A stretch of DNA of 35,173 bases from Caenicola sp034331105 (GTDB lineage Bacteria > Synergistota > Synergistia > Synergistales > Synergistaceae): the NCBI GenBank assembly GCA_034331105.1, contig JAXQGB010000016.1, positions 1 through 35,173 of the forward strand, read 5' to 3'. The notes below the pieces were generated by a model, which made no database searches, was not told the DNA's origin, and saw only the letters and a list, made by a program, of their open reading frames with translations. The position numbers were made by a program, and so were the translations under genes. This document shows positions 17,478 through 25,586 of the stretch, piece after piece; the stretch's first letter is position 1; every line of letters begins with the position of its first letter.

Positions 17478-18231
17478 TTACTTCCTCACCTTCTTCATTG
17501 CCGCCATAAACCAGATCAGAGCGAAATGCAGTGAGGAGCAACTCTTCATATTTTCCATCAGAGACTAGTCCTCTTTTTAAAACTTGTTCCGCCTGGTCGA
17601 TATAATTGCCATAAGTCATATACTGTTTTTCGGCAGGCAGTGGTTTGTAGAGCTCGGTACTGTATCCCATGCTTTCCGCAAATCGCCGGACACCTTCCGA
17701 CATCATCGCATCAGCTGCATCTGCATTCAGCAGCTTGTCTTGCCTAAGACGTATGACAGCAGCCTGATGGCTGACTTGAAAATACTGCTCTAATCTGATC
17801 ACATCATGAATTGAAAGATCATCGCTGTTGTTTTTTGCTTTCAGCATTTCAACCTTTGTTTGAAGTGCCGCAGCCGGCATGAGGAAATAGGACGCAAACA
17901 AGTCTGCCTCTTTCTCGGTTTCCTGACCCATACCGATTTTTTGGGCACAAACCGCTGTCATATTATTATCGAAATATAAATGGTACAACTCGTGGGCTAA
18001 TGAAAAGCGCTGCCGCCCTACGGTCATCAAAGAGTTGATCGCTATGACATTATTGCCGGCAGCACCTTTCAGGCAGATCCCGCTTAGATTTTCACCCATC
18101 GGATAATAGACGATCGTTAGTTGTTCGATGTCCTGCGCAAGTGCAAAAATATCAATGGGTGAATTGGCATCTTCGCCAAGTTTCGTTCTAAGTTTAATTG
18201 ATTTTGTCATAATATCGGCAGTGCAGATCAT
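17470..18231 (-). CDS. ImmA/IrrE-family metallopeptidase
   Basis: This is a zinc-peptidase-like protein of 253 residues. The HExxH motif is at residues 80-84 (LAHELYHLYF), followed by an EKEADLFASYFLMP segment that gives the third ligand and the family signature. Members such as ImmA cleave an Xre repressor to switch on the genes it controls. Here the Xre gene lies immediately upstream with a 4-nt ATGA overlap, and the PIN gene downstream. A start at the internal Met8 (MTKSIKL) is possible, but GGAG is well placed for the ATG at 18231. The likely job is to release or modulate the cassette's repressor under stress; this is inference from context. Confidence 0.92.
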   Translation of the reverse strand: MICTADIMTKSIKLRTKLGEDANSPIDIFALAQDIEQLTIVYYPMGENLSGICLKGAAGNNVIAINSLMTVGRQRFSLAHELYHLYFDNNMTAVCAQKIGMGQETEKEADLFASYFLMPAAALQTKVEMLKAKNNSDDLSIHDVIRLEQYFQVSHQAAVIRLRQDKLLNADAADAMMSEGVRRFAESMGYSTELYKPLPAEKQYMTYGNYIDQAEQVLKRGLVSDGKYEELLLTAFRSDLVYGGNEEGEEVID

Positions 18232-18572
18232 CTTTGCTCTCCTGCAAGCAAATCAGCCATAAATTCAGAGTTGAGTGCGATGCGATTTATTGCACTGACA
18301 GCCTCCATATCTACTGTTGTCAGTTCTCCTGCCCGCAAAGCAAATTTAAGCGGGCTGACCGGCAAAGAGTCTTCTTCAAAGTCCAACATACTTACTCCGT
18401 ACAGAGCAGCAAGTTTTTCAAGCATCTCCACCGAAAGGCTGCGTTCGCCATTTTCAGCTTTTGAGATCAGGCTTTGATCAACACCAAGGAAACAGGCGAT
18501 ATTAGCTTGACTCAATCCACTGTTCTTCCGAAATTCTTTTATTCGTTCAGCGATCATATTAATTTTACTCAT
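18228..18572 (-). CDS. Xre-family HTH regulator
   Basis: This DNA-binding protein of 114 residues has a Cro/C1-type HTH at about 6-60 (IKEFRKNSGLSQANIACFLGVDQSLISKAENGERSLSVEMLEKLAALYGV). The C-terminal half is a short helical tail. It is the first gene of the Xre-ImmA-PIN operon and ends in an ATGA overlap with the next. Start: the frame opens at 18596, but the -10 box at 18603-18598 would put the transcript start near 18591, after that ATG. AAGGA lies 8 nt before the ATG at 18572. It probably binds the inverted repeat at 18613-18652 and represses its own operon. Confidence 0.9.
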   Translation of the reverse strand: MSKINMIAERIKEFRKNSGLSQANIACFLGVDQSLISKAENGERSLSVEMLEKLAALYGVSMLDFEEDSLPVSPLKFALRAGELTTVDMEAVSAINRIALNSEFMADLLAGEQR

Positions 18573-18597
18573 ATCACTCATCCTTTCCATCGTCATT

Positions 18598-18652
18598 ATT
18601 ATATGCTTCGTTTGTCATAAAAACAATAGTAATTTAATTAAATTTTATGACA
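18598..18652 (-). promoter_or_regulatory. Xre operon promoter and operator
   Basis: On the minus strand, TTGTTT (18626-18621), 17 nt and TATAAT (18603-18598) form a promoter with a weak -35. A perfect 10-bp inverted repeat, TGTCATAAAA (18613-18622) and TTTTATGACA (18643-18652), has centres 30 bp apart. One arm lies across the -35/spacer and the other just upstream of the -35, fitting an Xre dimer pair that represses the operon. Confidence 0.75.
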
Positions 18653-18659
18653 CACCTTA

Positions 18660-19035
18660 TGGGGGGGCTGCGGCTTTTCAAGCCGCGGGGAATATGCTAG
18701 AAATGCACTTGGGTGAATTTACGAGAAAAACACTCGTGTTGAATTTGCTGAAGGGACTATTCAGCGTTTAATTTGCCCTTAAATCATTAATTCTCCGCCT
18801 GACTCAGTCAAGCAAATTCTCCAGCGAAGACGATCTCTTCATGCCACTACAACCGTTTCACTACTGCTTAACTATAGTTTCACGCCGATGGTTTTCCGGC
18901 AGCTTCACCATTGTAAAGTCGCGAATTCCCCGCAGCCCATAGGCTGCAAATTCCCCGTCGCGTAGACGCGGCAGATCCCTTCATTGCCTATAGGATCGTG
19001 AAACTGCGACAAATGCGGTCGCGTGAAAGAGCGGG
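18660..19035. repeat. Composite hairpin and 11-mer array, right flank of the Xre cassette
   Basis: The order is: GCGGCT/AGCCGC hairpin; GAATTTACGAGAAAAACACTCGT; CTGAA/TTCAG; GCCTGACTCAGTCAAGC; then GTTTCACTACT-GCTTAACTATA-GTTTCAC units; a GCCG/CGGC hairpin; AGCTTCACCATTGTAAAG; GCAGCC (18932-18937)/GGCTGC (18942-18947); and a GTCGCG/CGCGGC hairpin. A reversed GCGAC/GTCGC module with GTGAAAC lies at about 19008-19030. Confidence 0.85.
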
Positions 19036-19067
19036 GGAGTGGTCAGGTCTTACCCCTATGGTGCTGC

Positions 19068-19103
19068 AAAAAAAGGGGTCTTCGGCAAAAGCCAAAAACC
19101 CCT
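19068..19103 (-). terminator. Rho-independent terminator
   Basis: On the minus strand AGGGGT and ACCCCT pair around an inner GGC/GCC stem, followed by a run of seven T. It is about 67 bp downstream of the Gly/Asn-rich secreted protein's stop codon and should end that transcript. Confidence 0.85.
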
Positions 19104-19169
19104 GATGTCTAACCTATAAACCGTCCAAAAGTATAACCTTTGTACAGTTACTTGTTATAGCTGAAAAGG

Positions 19170-19688
19170 TTACTTTTTCCCGCCGCCGTTGCCGCCGCCG
19201 TTGCCGTTGCCGCCACCGTTGCCATTACCGCCGCCGTTGCCGCCCGCATTGGAATTATTGGAGTTACCAGCATTTAGCCCCTTCTGATTTGAGCCCCTGT
19301 TGTTTTCTTTCTCCATATTCTTAAGCGAATTTTCAACGGCATGAGTATTTCTGTTAACATCAGAGACTTTCACTCCGTAAGTTGCGGCTATCTCGCCCCA
19401 GCCCATAGCTGCCCTCATACCAAGCAACTCACTCACTGTCACACCCGACAGCGAAGAGATACCATATGCTGTTGATATCTCGCCGTAACCGAGAGATGCA
19501 GCATGCAGATCAGCTATCTCCTGTGAGGTAACGGTCATATTGTAAGTTTCTGAAATGGAGTTTGCGACCCTTTCATCCTGGGCGTTAGGTGCAGCTATAG
19601 TTTCTGTTGTTGCCGCAAAAGATGCAATGGGAGCAATAAACAGCATCGCGATAACCAACATGGTCACTATAAGTTTTTTCATATCCAT
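19170..19688 (-). CDS. Secreted Gly/Asn-rich protein with GYGEI/GWGEIA motif
   Basis: This is an exported protein of 172 residues of unknown function. The signal peptide (MDMKKLIVTMLVIAMLFIAPIASFAA) is clear. The middle part has two related segments, LGYGEISTAYGISSLSGVTVSELLGMR and MGWGEIAATYGVKVSDVN, a small helical motif I have seen in exported proteins of anaerobic diderms and Firmicutes. The C-terminal 45 residues are low-complexity: Asn-rich, then (GGNG)n ending GGGKK. AAGGAGG at 19703-19697 lies 8 nt before the ATG at 19688; the longer frame to 19787 is not used. The gene has its own terminator and appears monocistronic. The glycine tail could be a flexible cell-surface or aggregation segment; that is a guess. 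Confidence 0.85.
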   Translation of the reverse strand: MDMKKLIVTMLVIAMLFIAPIASFAATTETIAAPNAQDERVANSISETYNMTVTSQEIADLHAASLGYGEISTAYGISSLSGVTVSELLGMRAAMGWGEIAATYGVKVSDVNRNTHAVENSLKNMEKENNRGSNQKGLNAGNSNNSNAGGNGGGNGNGGGNGNGGGNGGGKK

Positions 19689-20094
19689 GTAATATTCCTC
19701 CTTCAAATCTATCAAATTCCATTGTACTCCTCTGCTGAATTTATGCATCGGCAAACACACACTAATGCTCCGGCAATGGTAAAACACGTAGTTCGCGCAT
19801 AATCAATTTATGTCTTGATCCTATGGAAGAGGGTAGTGCTTAATGAAAAAGTTTGAAGACCTGCCGGCCTTTTAATGCAATTGCCGGCAAGTTTCAAAAA
19901 TTATCCCCGGCAATTAAAAATCACAGGTAAATGCACCTATCACGGCTTCTTGCCGATCATGCCCGCCTTGAGCATATCAGCACTCCGACTGCAAAATAGT
20001 GGTGCAGGATCAAATTCCAACCGGCGTTTAGGTCATTTTTATCCCGGTGTTGGCAATACCAGCCTGTGAGAGCAATAGAAAATATAAAGCCAAT
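19689..20094. other. Intergenic region with no gene seen
   Basis: This contains the upstream region of the Gly/Asn-rich gene and sequence downstream of the SLH porin terminator. ORFs here are short and have no ribosome-binding site. No array repeat is present. Confidence 0.5.
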
Positions 20095-20128
20095 AAAACT
20101 GGGCGGGGATCATCCCGCCCAGTTTTTA
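20095..20128. terminator. Bidirectional terminator after the SLH porin
   Basis: ACTGGGCGGG pairs with CCCGCCCAGT (one G bulged), with A-rich sequence on the left and TTTTT on the right. It lies 14 bp past the porin stop codon on the minus strand. Confidence 0.85.
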
Positions 20129-20141
20129 TTCTGTTGTGCTG

Positions 20142-21647
20142 CTAAAAGCTTACGTTGGTACGGAATCGGACAACGCTCTCTTTTCCGTTTACGTGGTTGA
20201 ACGCGCCCTGGCCGTGGTCGACCTGGTCATAAACAAGCTCAAATGCGACAGCCGGTGAATACTGGAGCTTCACTCCGACTCCCCACTCGTCTGCATTATC
20301 TATTCCTATAGTGTCAGACTTAAAGTTTGCATAGCGGAGGAATGTGCTCCACTTATCGTTCCACTGCTGTCCGGCACGCGCAAAAAAGAGCTTTGATGTT
20401 CCGTTGTCCTTACGCAGGTTAAACCCGATATCATCGTATCCGCTTCCTCCAATACTGTAACGGTCGTTGTTTGCTCCCCAGAAGTTATTGTCCTGCTGGC
20501 TGTATTCCACCCAGAGGTCGGTGAACTTCAGGACTTCCTGTTTTACGTCAAGCACTACTTTCCATGCCTTGGGCTTGTTTTCAAACCCTGCGGCAAGATC
20601 AGTGCCAAGATCCTGCATGTAGTAAATACCTTTTACCGATATTGCAGGTGTAAAACTGTAGCTCATATATCCGGCATAGGTATTTGAGTTCCAGTCTCCT
20701 GCAGCGAAATTATCTTCAACAAGCCAGTAGCCGGTAAGGCCTGCGAAGAACTTCTCTGAGGGTTGCCAGTTGAGGTCGAGCGCGTAGAGCATATGGGATT
20801 CTGCAAACCTTGTCCAATCGGCATTGGCAATACTGTCTTTGTTAAAATTGCGTCCTGCCACAAGCGTAGTGTCAAGGCTGCCGAACTTCTTGCCAAACCT
20901 GAATCCGTCTGCGCGTAAATCTCCGAAGAGAGCCGTATTGTCTATGTAAAGTCCCTTTTCGTCCTCAAAGTCAACTCCGAAACGGCCAACGCGGAATGCT
21001 ACGCTGTAAGGCAGTTCTGTATCAAGGAACATGCGCGCCCAGCGGGCTCCGTTAAGATCGCCGCGTCCCGTGTCATTGGAGTTGTCGCTGCCTGTACGCA
21101 TTTCGGCAAAGAAACTTGTCTTATCGTCGATCTGCTTGGTCAGGTAGAGACGGAAACGTTCCTTATTGAATTCGATTTTGTCGCCGGAACGGTTGTACAG
21201 ATATAGGCTGTTATCGCTGTTCGCAAACTTCGCGTCGAAACGGAATGTCCCGCGGATATTCCATCCGCCGACCCCGTCTTCAAGCACTGCAACGCGCCTG
21301 TCGATCTTCTCTGACTTAACTCCGAGGGCATCAAGCTCGTCCTTGAACTCCATAACGAGTTTCTTGAGCATCTCAAGGTCCTGCTTTGACGCCTTCTCAA
21401 TGTCTACCTTTGCCAGTGACCTTGCTACCACAGACGCCATCTCGTAACGGGTCGCATGTTGAGCTCCGCTGTATGTCCCGTCTTGATAACCGGATACTAC
21501 TCCGCGTGCGGCAAGCTGAGCAACCGCGTCATATGCCCAGTGACCCGCAGGTACGTCCATAAACGGATTTGCTGCAAACGCAGTTCCTCCGAATACCATG
21601 AGCGCGCAAAGAGACGCTGCAAATATTGCTGAATATCGTTTCTTCAT
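20142..21647 (-). CDS. SLH-domain outer-membrane porin (OmpM-like)
   Basis: This is a major outer-membrane channel that also ties the outer membrane to the cell wall. The signal peptide covers residues 1-25 (ending GGTAFAA). One SLH domain runs from about 26 to 90 (FMDVPAGHWAYDAVAQLAARGVVSGYQDGTYSG..., then TRYEMASVVARSL). A short helical stalk (about 92-130: DLEMLKKLVMEFKDELDALGVKSEKIDRRVAVLED) follows. The rest (about 135-501) is a beta-barrel with alternating aromatic/polar strands, ending in Phe (RFRTNVSF), as outer-membrane proteins do. In Synergistota and Negativicutes such proteins bind modified peptidoglycan through the SLH domain. An AGAGAGG sequence precedes the ATG and a strong terminator follows, so it is monocistronic and likely highly expressed. 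Confidence 0.95.
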   Translation of the reverse strand: MKKRYSAIFAASLCALMVFGGTAFAANPFMDVPAGHWAYDAVAQLAARGVVSGYQDGTYSGAQHATRYEMASVVARSLAKVDIEKASKQDLEMLKKLVMEFKDELDALGVKSEKIDRRVAVLEDGVGGWNIRGTFRFDAKFANSDNSLYLYNRSGDKIEFNKERFRLYLTKQIDDKTSFFAEMRTGSDNSNDTGRGDLNGARWARMFLDTELPYSVAFRVGRFGVDFEDEKGLYIDNTALFGDLRADGFRFGKKFGSLDTTLVAGRNFNKDSIANADWTRFAESHMLYALDLNWQPSEKFFAGLTGYWLVEDNFAAGDWNSNTYAGYMSYSFTPAISVKGIYYMQDLGTDLAAGFENKPKAWKVVLDVKQEVLKFTDLWVEYSQQDNNFWGANNDRYSIGGSGYDDIGFNLRKDNGTSKLFFARAGQQWNDKWSTFLRYANFKSDTIGIDNADEWGVGVKLQYSPAVAFELVYDQVDHGQGAFNHVNGKESVVRFRTNVSF

Positions 21648-22056
21648 ACTTTTAATTCCTCTCTGAGCTTATGTGCTATGTCCGTTATATTTATTACGGA
21701 CTCCAACAGTCTTTTCGCCAGAGGGGAATACTTTACATAACGTTTTCGGCTCCATAAGTCTCCAAGGTTTCCTTACCTCGCCTACCAACGTTTTTTTAAG
21801 ATATCCGCCCCGTTTTGCCTGTTGCTTCTGTCCGATACCGCAATAATTATTTACCGGGTACCGTTTTTATCTTCTTCGTTATCCGGGGCAGGATCATTCT
21901 TATGCATATCGAAATAAGTGAGAATATCCATTCGATGAAACACGCCCGATAAAGCAGAATTAAGTTTACAATTTTGAGGAAGTAAAGATATTACAAAGCC
22001 ATTAGGACTCCTTTATACTAAATGTGACCAATACACTTACAAAAAGGAGAATCCCA
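21648..22056. other. Long upstream region of the SLH porin
   Basis: About 370 bp lie between the porin start and the transposase remnant. They contain no ORF of note and no array repeat. The promoter and a long leader of the porin should be here, but no clear hexamer pair was found. Confidence 0.5.
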
Positions 22057-22197
22057 ATGACTTTGAAGAAGAATAACACAGGACTTAAAGAATTGCTACT
22101 GAAGTGTTTGTCTGATCCTCGTATCGGCTGCAGGAGCGGCTATAGGCCAAGAAGACTTGATACGCGGATGGGAACGATGTATCTCATGTTTGTATAA
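22057..22197 (+). pseudogene. IS256-family transposase remnant
   Basis: A good ribosome-binding site (AAAAAGGAG) and an ATG lead into a 46-codon frame that ends in TAA. Its second half, RSGYRPRRLDTRMGTMYLMFV, matches the N-terminal region of IS256/mutator transposases, which typically read GYRNGY-x-R-RLDTRVGT-x-L-x-VPK. The preceding part (NNTGLKELLLKCLSDPRIG) looks like the start of such a protein with an internal deletion. Everything after about residue 46 is lost, and sequence to about 22300 has no further recognisable transposase. It is a decayed insertion sequence between the porin and the Rieske gene. No terminal inverted repeats could be set with confidence. Confidence 0.65.
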
Positions 22198-22304
22198 CAG
22201 GGAGAAGATCAGTCCTGATCTGATGAGGGGTGATCCGGCCAGATGATCTAAGGCTAATTCTTCATTAATTTCTTTCTGTGAGATCGCGCGATAGAAAACA
22301 ACTC

Positions 22305-22475
22305 TCCGCCTGACTCAGTCAGGCAAATTCACCAGGCCTGCCCCTTGCCCCCTACAACCGTTTCAGTACCGCTTCACTATAGTTTCACGCCGACGGTATT
22401 CCGGCAGCTTCACCACTGTAAAGGCGAATTTACCGCAGTGCAGACGCTGCAAATTCCCCGGCGTATGCTCCTCCC
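22305..22475. repeat. Composite hairpin and 11-mer array
   Basis: Order: GCCTGACTCAGTCAGGC (perfect palindrome with a central base); units GTTTCAGTACC-GCTTCACTATA-GTTTCAC; a GCCG/CGGC hairpin; AGCTTCACCACTGTAAAG; GCAGTG (22435-22440)/CGCTGC (22445-22450) with one G-T pair; then AAATTCCCC. It lies upstream of the Rieske gene. Confidence 0.85.
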
Positions 22476-22607
22476 GGCGTTGATCCGACAGCCTTTTTGC
22501 AATTTGAGGGATTTTCCGTTGCAAAGCCGGGACTTTTAGCTTACAACAAACAGAATAAAGAGTTGATTCACTGATCGTTGACTATTTATATGCAGGGAGC
22601 AGATGGA

Positions 22608-23582
22608 ATGATCGCAAATCAATGGTATGCAATACTGCCATCAAAAGCAGTCAAGGCTGACCGGATCACGGGCGTAAAACGCATGGGTCTGGATCTGGCG
22701 TTATTCAGAAACAGCAAAGGCGAACTTGGCTGTGTGGTCGACCAATGCACCCATCGCGGCGCTGCGCTCAGCCTGGGCAAGGTCAAGGATGACTGCATCC
22801 AATGCCCTTTCCATGGACTTGAATTTAATAAAATCGGCCAATGTACTTTTATTCCCGCAAATGGGACATCCTCTGCCGCTGACATCAGTCGGTACAATGT
22901 CAGGCACTATCCCGTCAGGGAAGGAAACGGCATCATCTATATCTGGTATGGCGACCAGGAAAAAATTACAGATGACCTTCCCTTTTTTTATAAGGATATC
23001 GATGCTTCTTACGTCTTCAGCGAAATTGAAGATCACTGGAATTCCCACTATTCAAGATGCATTGAAAACCAATTGGATGTAGTGCATCTTCCTTTCGTAC
23101 ATAAAAGCACCATCGGAAGAGGAAATAAGACCCTGGTAAATGGCCCTAAGGTAGTCTGGGAAGACGGGGTTCTGACGACCAGTGCCAATAACGAGCAGGA
23201 TCACGGGCAAAAGCCCCGGTCACCGGAAGAGTGCGTCATAAAAGAGACCTATGTCTCCTTTATGTTCCCCAATGTCTGGATGAACCACATCAGCAAGAAG
23301 ACCAAGGTCATTATCTACTTTGCTCCCGTTGATGATGAAAATACCGTGCTGTACATCAGGTTTTACTGCAAAACCACAAGTTTCAGTCCACTGAACAGCT
23401 TTATTGCTTACATTGGTAAATTTGCGAACATAAAAATCGAAAGGCAGGATAAAAGGATCGTCATTACACAAAAGCCCAAAGCTTCCGCATTAAGATCCGA
23501 TGAAAAGCTCCTGCAGGGAGACGGTCCGATCGTTATGTACCGCAAAATCAGGGAAGAGCTCAAAAAAAACGCCACTATGTAA
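22608..23582 (+). CDS. Rieske [2Fe-2S] ring-hydroxylating-type oxygenase
   Basis: This is a Rieske non-haem iron oxygenase-like protein of 324 residues. The Rieske domain (about 3-100) has the cluster ligands in CTHRG and CPFHG, spaced 17 residues apart. The catalytic domain contains ENQLDVVHLPFVH, which matches the D-x2-H-x4-H mononuclear iron site. Such enzymes use O2 and need a reductase partner; none lies nearby. It resembles the single-component group that acts on small substrates by demethylation or hydroxylation, but the substrate cannot be told. Start: GGGAG at 22595-22599 is 8 nt before the ATG at 22608, whereas the in-frame start at 22578 lacks one. The gene stands alone between a repeat array and 500 bp of intergenic DNA. 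Confidence 0.9.
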   Translation: MIANQWYAILPSKAVKADRITGVKRMGLDLALFRNSKGELGCVVDQCTHRGAALSLGKVKDDCIQCPFHGLEFNKIGQCTFIPANGTSSAADISRYNVRHYPVREGNGIIYIWYGDQEKITDDLPFFYKDIDASYVFSEIEDHWNSHYSRCIENQLDVVHLPFVHKSTIGRGNKTLVNGPKVVWEDGVLTTSANNEQDHGQKPRSPEECVIKETYVSFMFPNVWMNHISKKTKVIIYFAPVDDENTVLYIRFYCKTTSFSPLNSFIAYIGKFANIKIERQDKRIVITQKPKASALRSDEKLLQGDGPIVMYRKIREELKKNATM

Positions 23583-23639
23583 AGAAGACCTATAAGTTCA
23601 AGACCTATAGTCATATCTGCCATTTCCAGCGTTACCTTC

Positions 23640-23775
23640 ACCCCGGGAATTTGCAGCCCAGATGCTGCAAATTCCCCGCGGATGCTATCTCTGCCCCTAT
23701 TTAGCAACTGCTTGCCAACTGCTTGCCCATGCTTGCCGACCGTTTGCCCGCCCCTACAACTGATTTCTAACCGGT
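23640..23775. repeat. Hairpin and TTGCC unit array
   Basis: GAATTTGCAGCCCAGATGC starts a GCAGC (23653-23657)/GCTGC (23664-23668) hairpin, followed by AAATTCCCC. Phased units then follow: CTTGCCAACTG, CTTGCCCATG, CTTGCCGACC, GTTTGCCCG. The same four units occur at about 30619-30660. Confidence 0.8.
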
Positions 23776-24077
23776 AGCCGGTATCAATAAAAAAGCCCAG
23801 CGGAAGGCTTCAACGGGCGTAAACAGATAACTAATGAGTAATTTCATATTATTATATTTTCTAAATTACTCAAATTTAATGCATGATTTTACATAAGTAA
23901 CAACACAAAACCTATATCATTTTTTATACCAATAGTACAAACAATGTGCTTCGTATGACCATTGAAGCTTTTCATCTCAGTATATATATTCCATCTAGCG
24001 TTAGGAGGATGTTTAGATGACCGCGGCAAATAAACATTCTCTTTGAAATTATCAATATTTTGATTGGGGGTATTCAA
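23776..24077. other. Upstream region of the symporter operon
   Basis: A weak AAGCC/GGCTT hairpin with T6 (minus strand) lies near 23785-23810. The rest is AT-rich and must hold the operon promoter, which I could not assign. No gene is seen. Confidence 0.5.
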
Positions 24078-25565
24078 ATGGATTTTACTAACAATTTTCA
24101 GTATATAACAGTATTTGTTCTTTACTTTGCAATTTTTATTGGCTTTGGAGTGTATCAAGGCAAACAAGTAAGCAGCGGAGAAGATTATGCAATTGGTGGA
24201 AGAAACATACCGGGTTGGGCTGCAGCATTGTCTGAACGTGCAACAGGAGAATCCTCCTGGGCTCTTTTGGGTCTCCCAGGTTGGGCATATGTCTCAGGTT
24301 TGAGTTGTTTCTGGGTGCTGTTTGGTTGTTTTCTTGGAATCACTCTTGCTTGGGCAACTCTCGCTTTTAGAATCAGACAAATTGCGGAGGATAAACAAGC
24401 CATTTCCTTTGTGGATTTGATATCGAAAATGCATCCGACCATGGAATCAAGCATCAGAACTGTCAGTAGTCTTGTAATTGTGTTCTTCTTCTTCTTTTAC
24501 GTTGGTGCACAGTTTCTTGGCGGTGGCAAGGTCTTTAATACACTATTTGGCATTTCTCCCAACATGGGAATGTTACTTTGCATGATTATTATTATTCCTT
24601 ATACAGTGTATGGTGGTTTCAAGAGTGTAATCTACACAGACTGTATCCAAGGGTTATTAATGGTAATTGCGCTAGGAATAGCACCAATACTTGGATTTTT
24701 CTTTCTAAAAGGGAAGACCGATGTTTTTGCTAACGGTGTGTTTGAAGCACTTGCTAAAGCAGGCCCGGAGTACCTAAATATAATGGGCGGTGGCTCTGGA
24801 TTCGCAATGTTTGCCGGAGCCCTTGGAGGCTTTGCATATTTCTTCGGTTATCTGGGTGGAATGCCCCAATTGACCATGCGTTTTATGGCTATTAAGGACT
24901 TCAAAAATACCATCAAAGCAAGAAATATCGGAATCGTATGGACATTGATAGCTTACTTTGGGGCTTGTTCAATTGGTTGGCTTGGTATTGCTATATGGGG
25001 ACCAACCGGACTAACGGATCCTGAATCCGTTTTCCCGAAAGTTATGATGGAGTTCTTCCCCCCTACAATAGCAGCTCTATTTATAGTTGCAGCGTTTGCA
25101 GCTTTAATATCGACAGCCGACTCACTTTTGGTCTTGGCATCAACTGAATTTTCCGAAAATATAATAAAGAGGTATTTTATCAAAGAGGAAAAAGGTCATC
25201 ATGATCCTGCAAGAGATTTAAAGATATCAAGAATAATGACTGCAGTAATGGCGGTACTTGCACTTGGGGCCGCCAGGGTCGTGCCTTCAAATCTGATTTT
25301 CAATGTAATTGGTTATGTTTGGGCGGGGATAGGAGATCCCTTTTCAGTTGTAATTCTTTTGACTATTTTCTGGAAAAAGTTCAGTTCAAAAGCAGCTCTT
25401 GCAGTAATATGTACTGGAATGCCTTTTACAATTTTTTGGGTAATGGGAGGATACGACGCAAAAATCATTCCGGCACTTTTCATGACATTTGCAGTTTGCT
25501 TAGTCGTAGGTGTAGTTGGATCATACATATGGCCGCAAGATGCGACAGCATCAACTGTACTATAA
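24078..25565 (+). CDS. Sodium:solute symporter (SSS family)
   Basis: This is an inner-membrane Na+-coupled uptake permease of 495 residues with about 13 hydrophobic segments, the usual number for PutP-like proteins. It has the family hallmarks GGRNIPGWAAALSERATGESSWALLGLPG (helix 2 region that holds Na+ and substrate contacts in PutP) and AALISTADSLLVLASTEFSENI (helix 9, second part of the Na+ site). GGGGG lies 7 nt before the ATG at 24078; a TTG at 24060 is less likely. It opens a five-gene same-strand operon with three hydrolase-like proteins and a PucR-type regulator, so it most likely imports their substrate, a nitrogen-rich compound. Confidence 0.93.
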   Translation: MDFTNNFQYITVFVLYFAIFIGFGVYQGKQVSSGEDYAIGGRNIPGWAAALSERATGESSWALLGLPGWAYVSGLSCFWVLFGCFLGITLAWATLAFRIRQIAEDKQAISFVDLISKMHPTMESSIRTVSSLVIVFFFFFYVGAQFLGGGKVFNTLFGISPNMGMLLCMIIIIPYTVYGGFKSVIYTDCIQGLLMVIALGIAPILGFFFLKGKTDVFANGVFEALAKAGPEYLNIMGGGSGFAMFAGALGGFAYFFGYLGGMPQLTMRFMAIKDFKNTIKARNIGIVWTLIAYFGACSIGWLGIAIWGPTGLTDPESVFPKVMMEFFPPTIAALFIVAAFAALISTADSLLVLASTEFSENIIKRYFIKEEKGHHDPARDLKISRIMTAVMAVLALGAARVVPSNLIFNVIGYVWAGIGDPFSVVILLTIFWKKFSSKAALAVICTGMPFTIFWVMGGYDAKIIPALFMTFAVCLVVGVVGSYIWPQDATASTVL

Positions 25566-25586
25566 TAAATAGGAGGCAATTATAAT

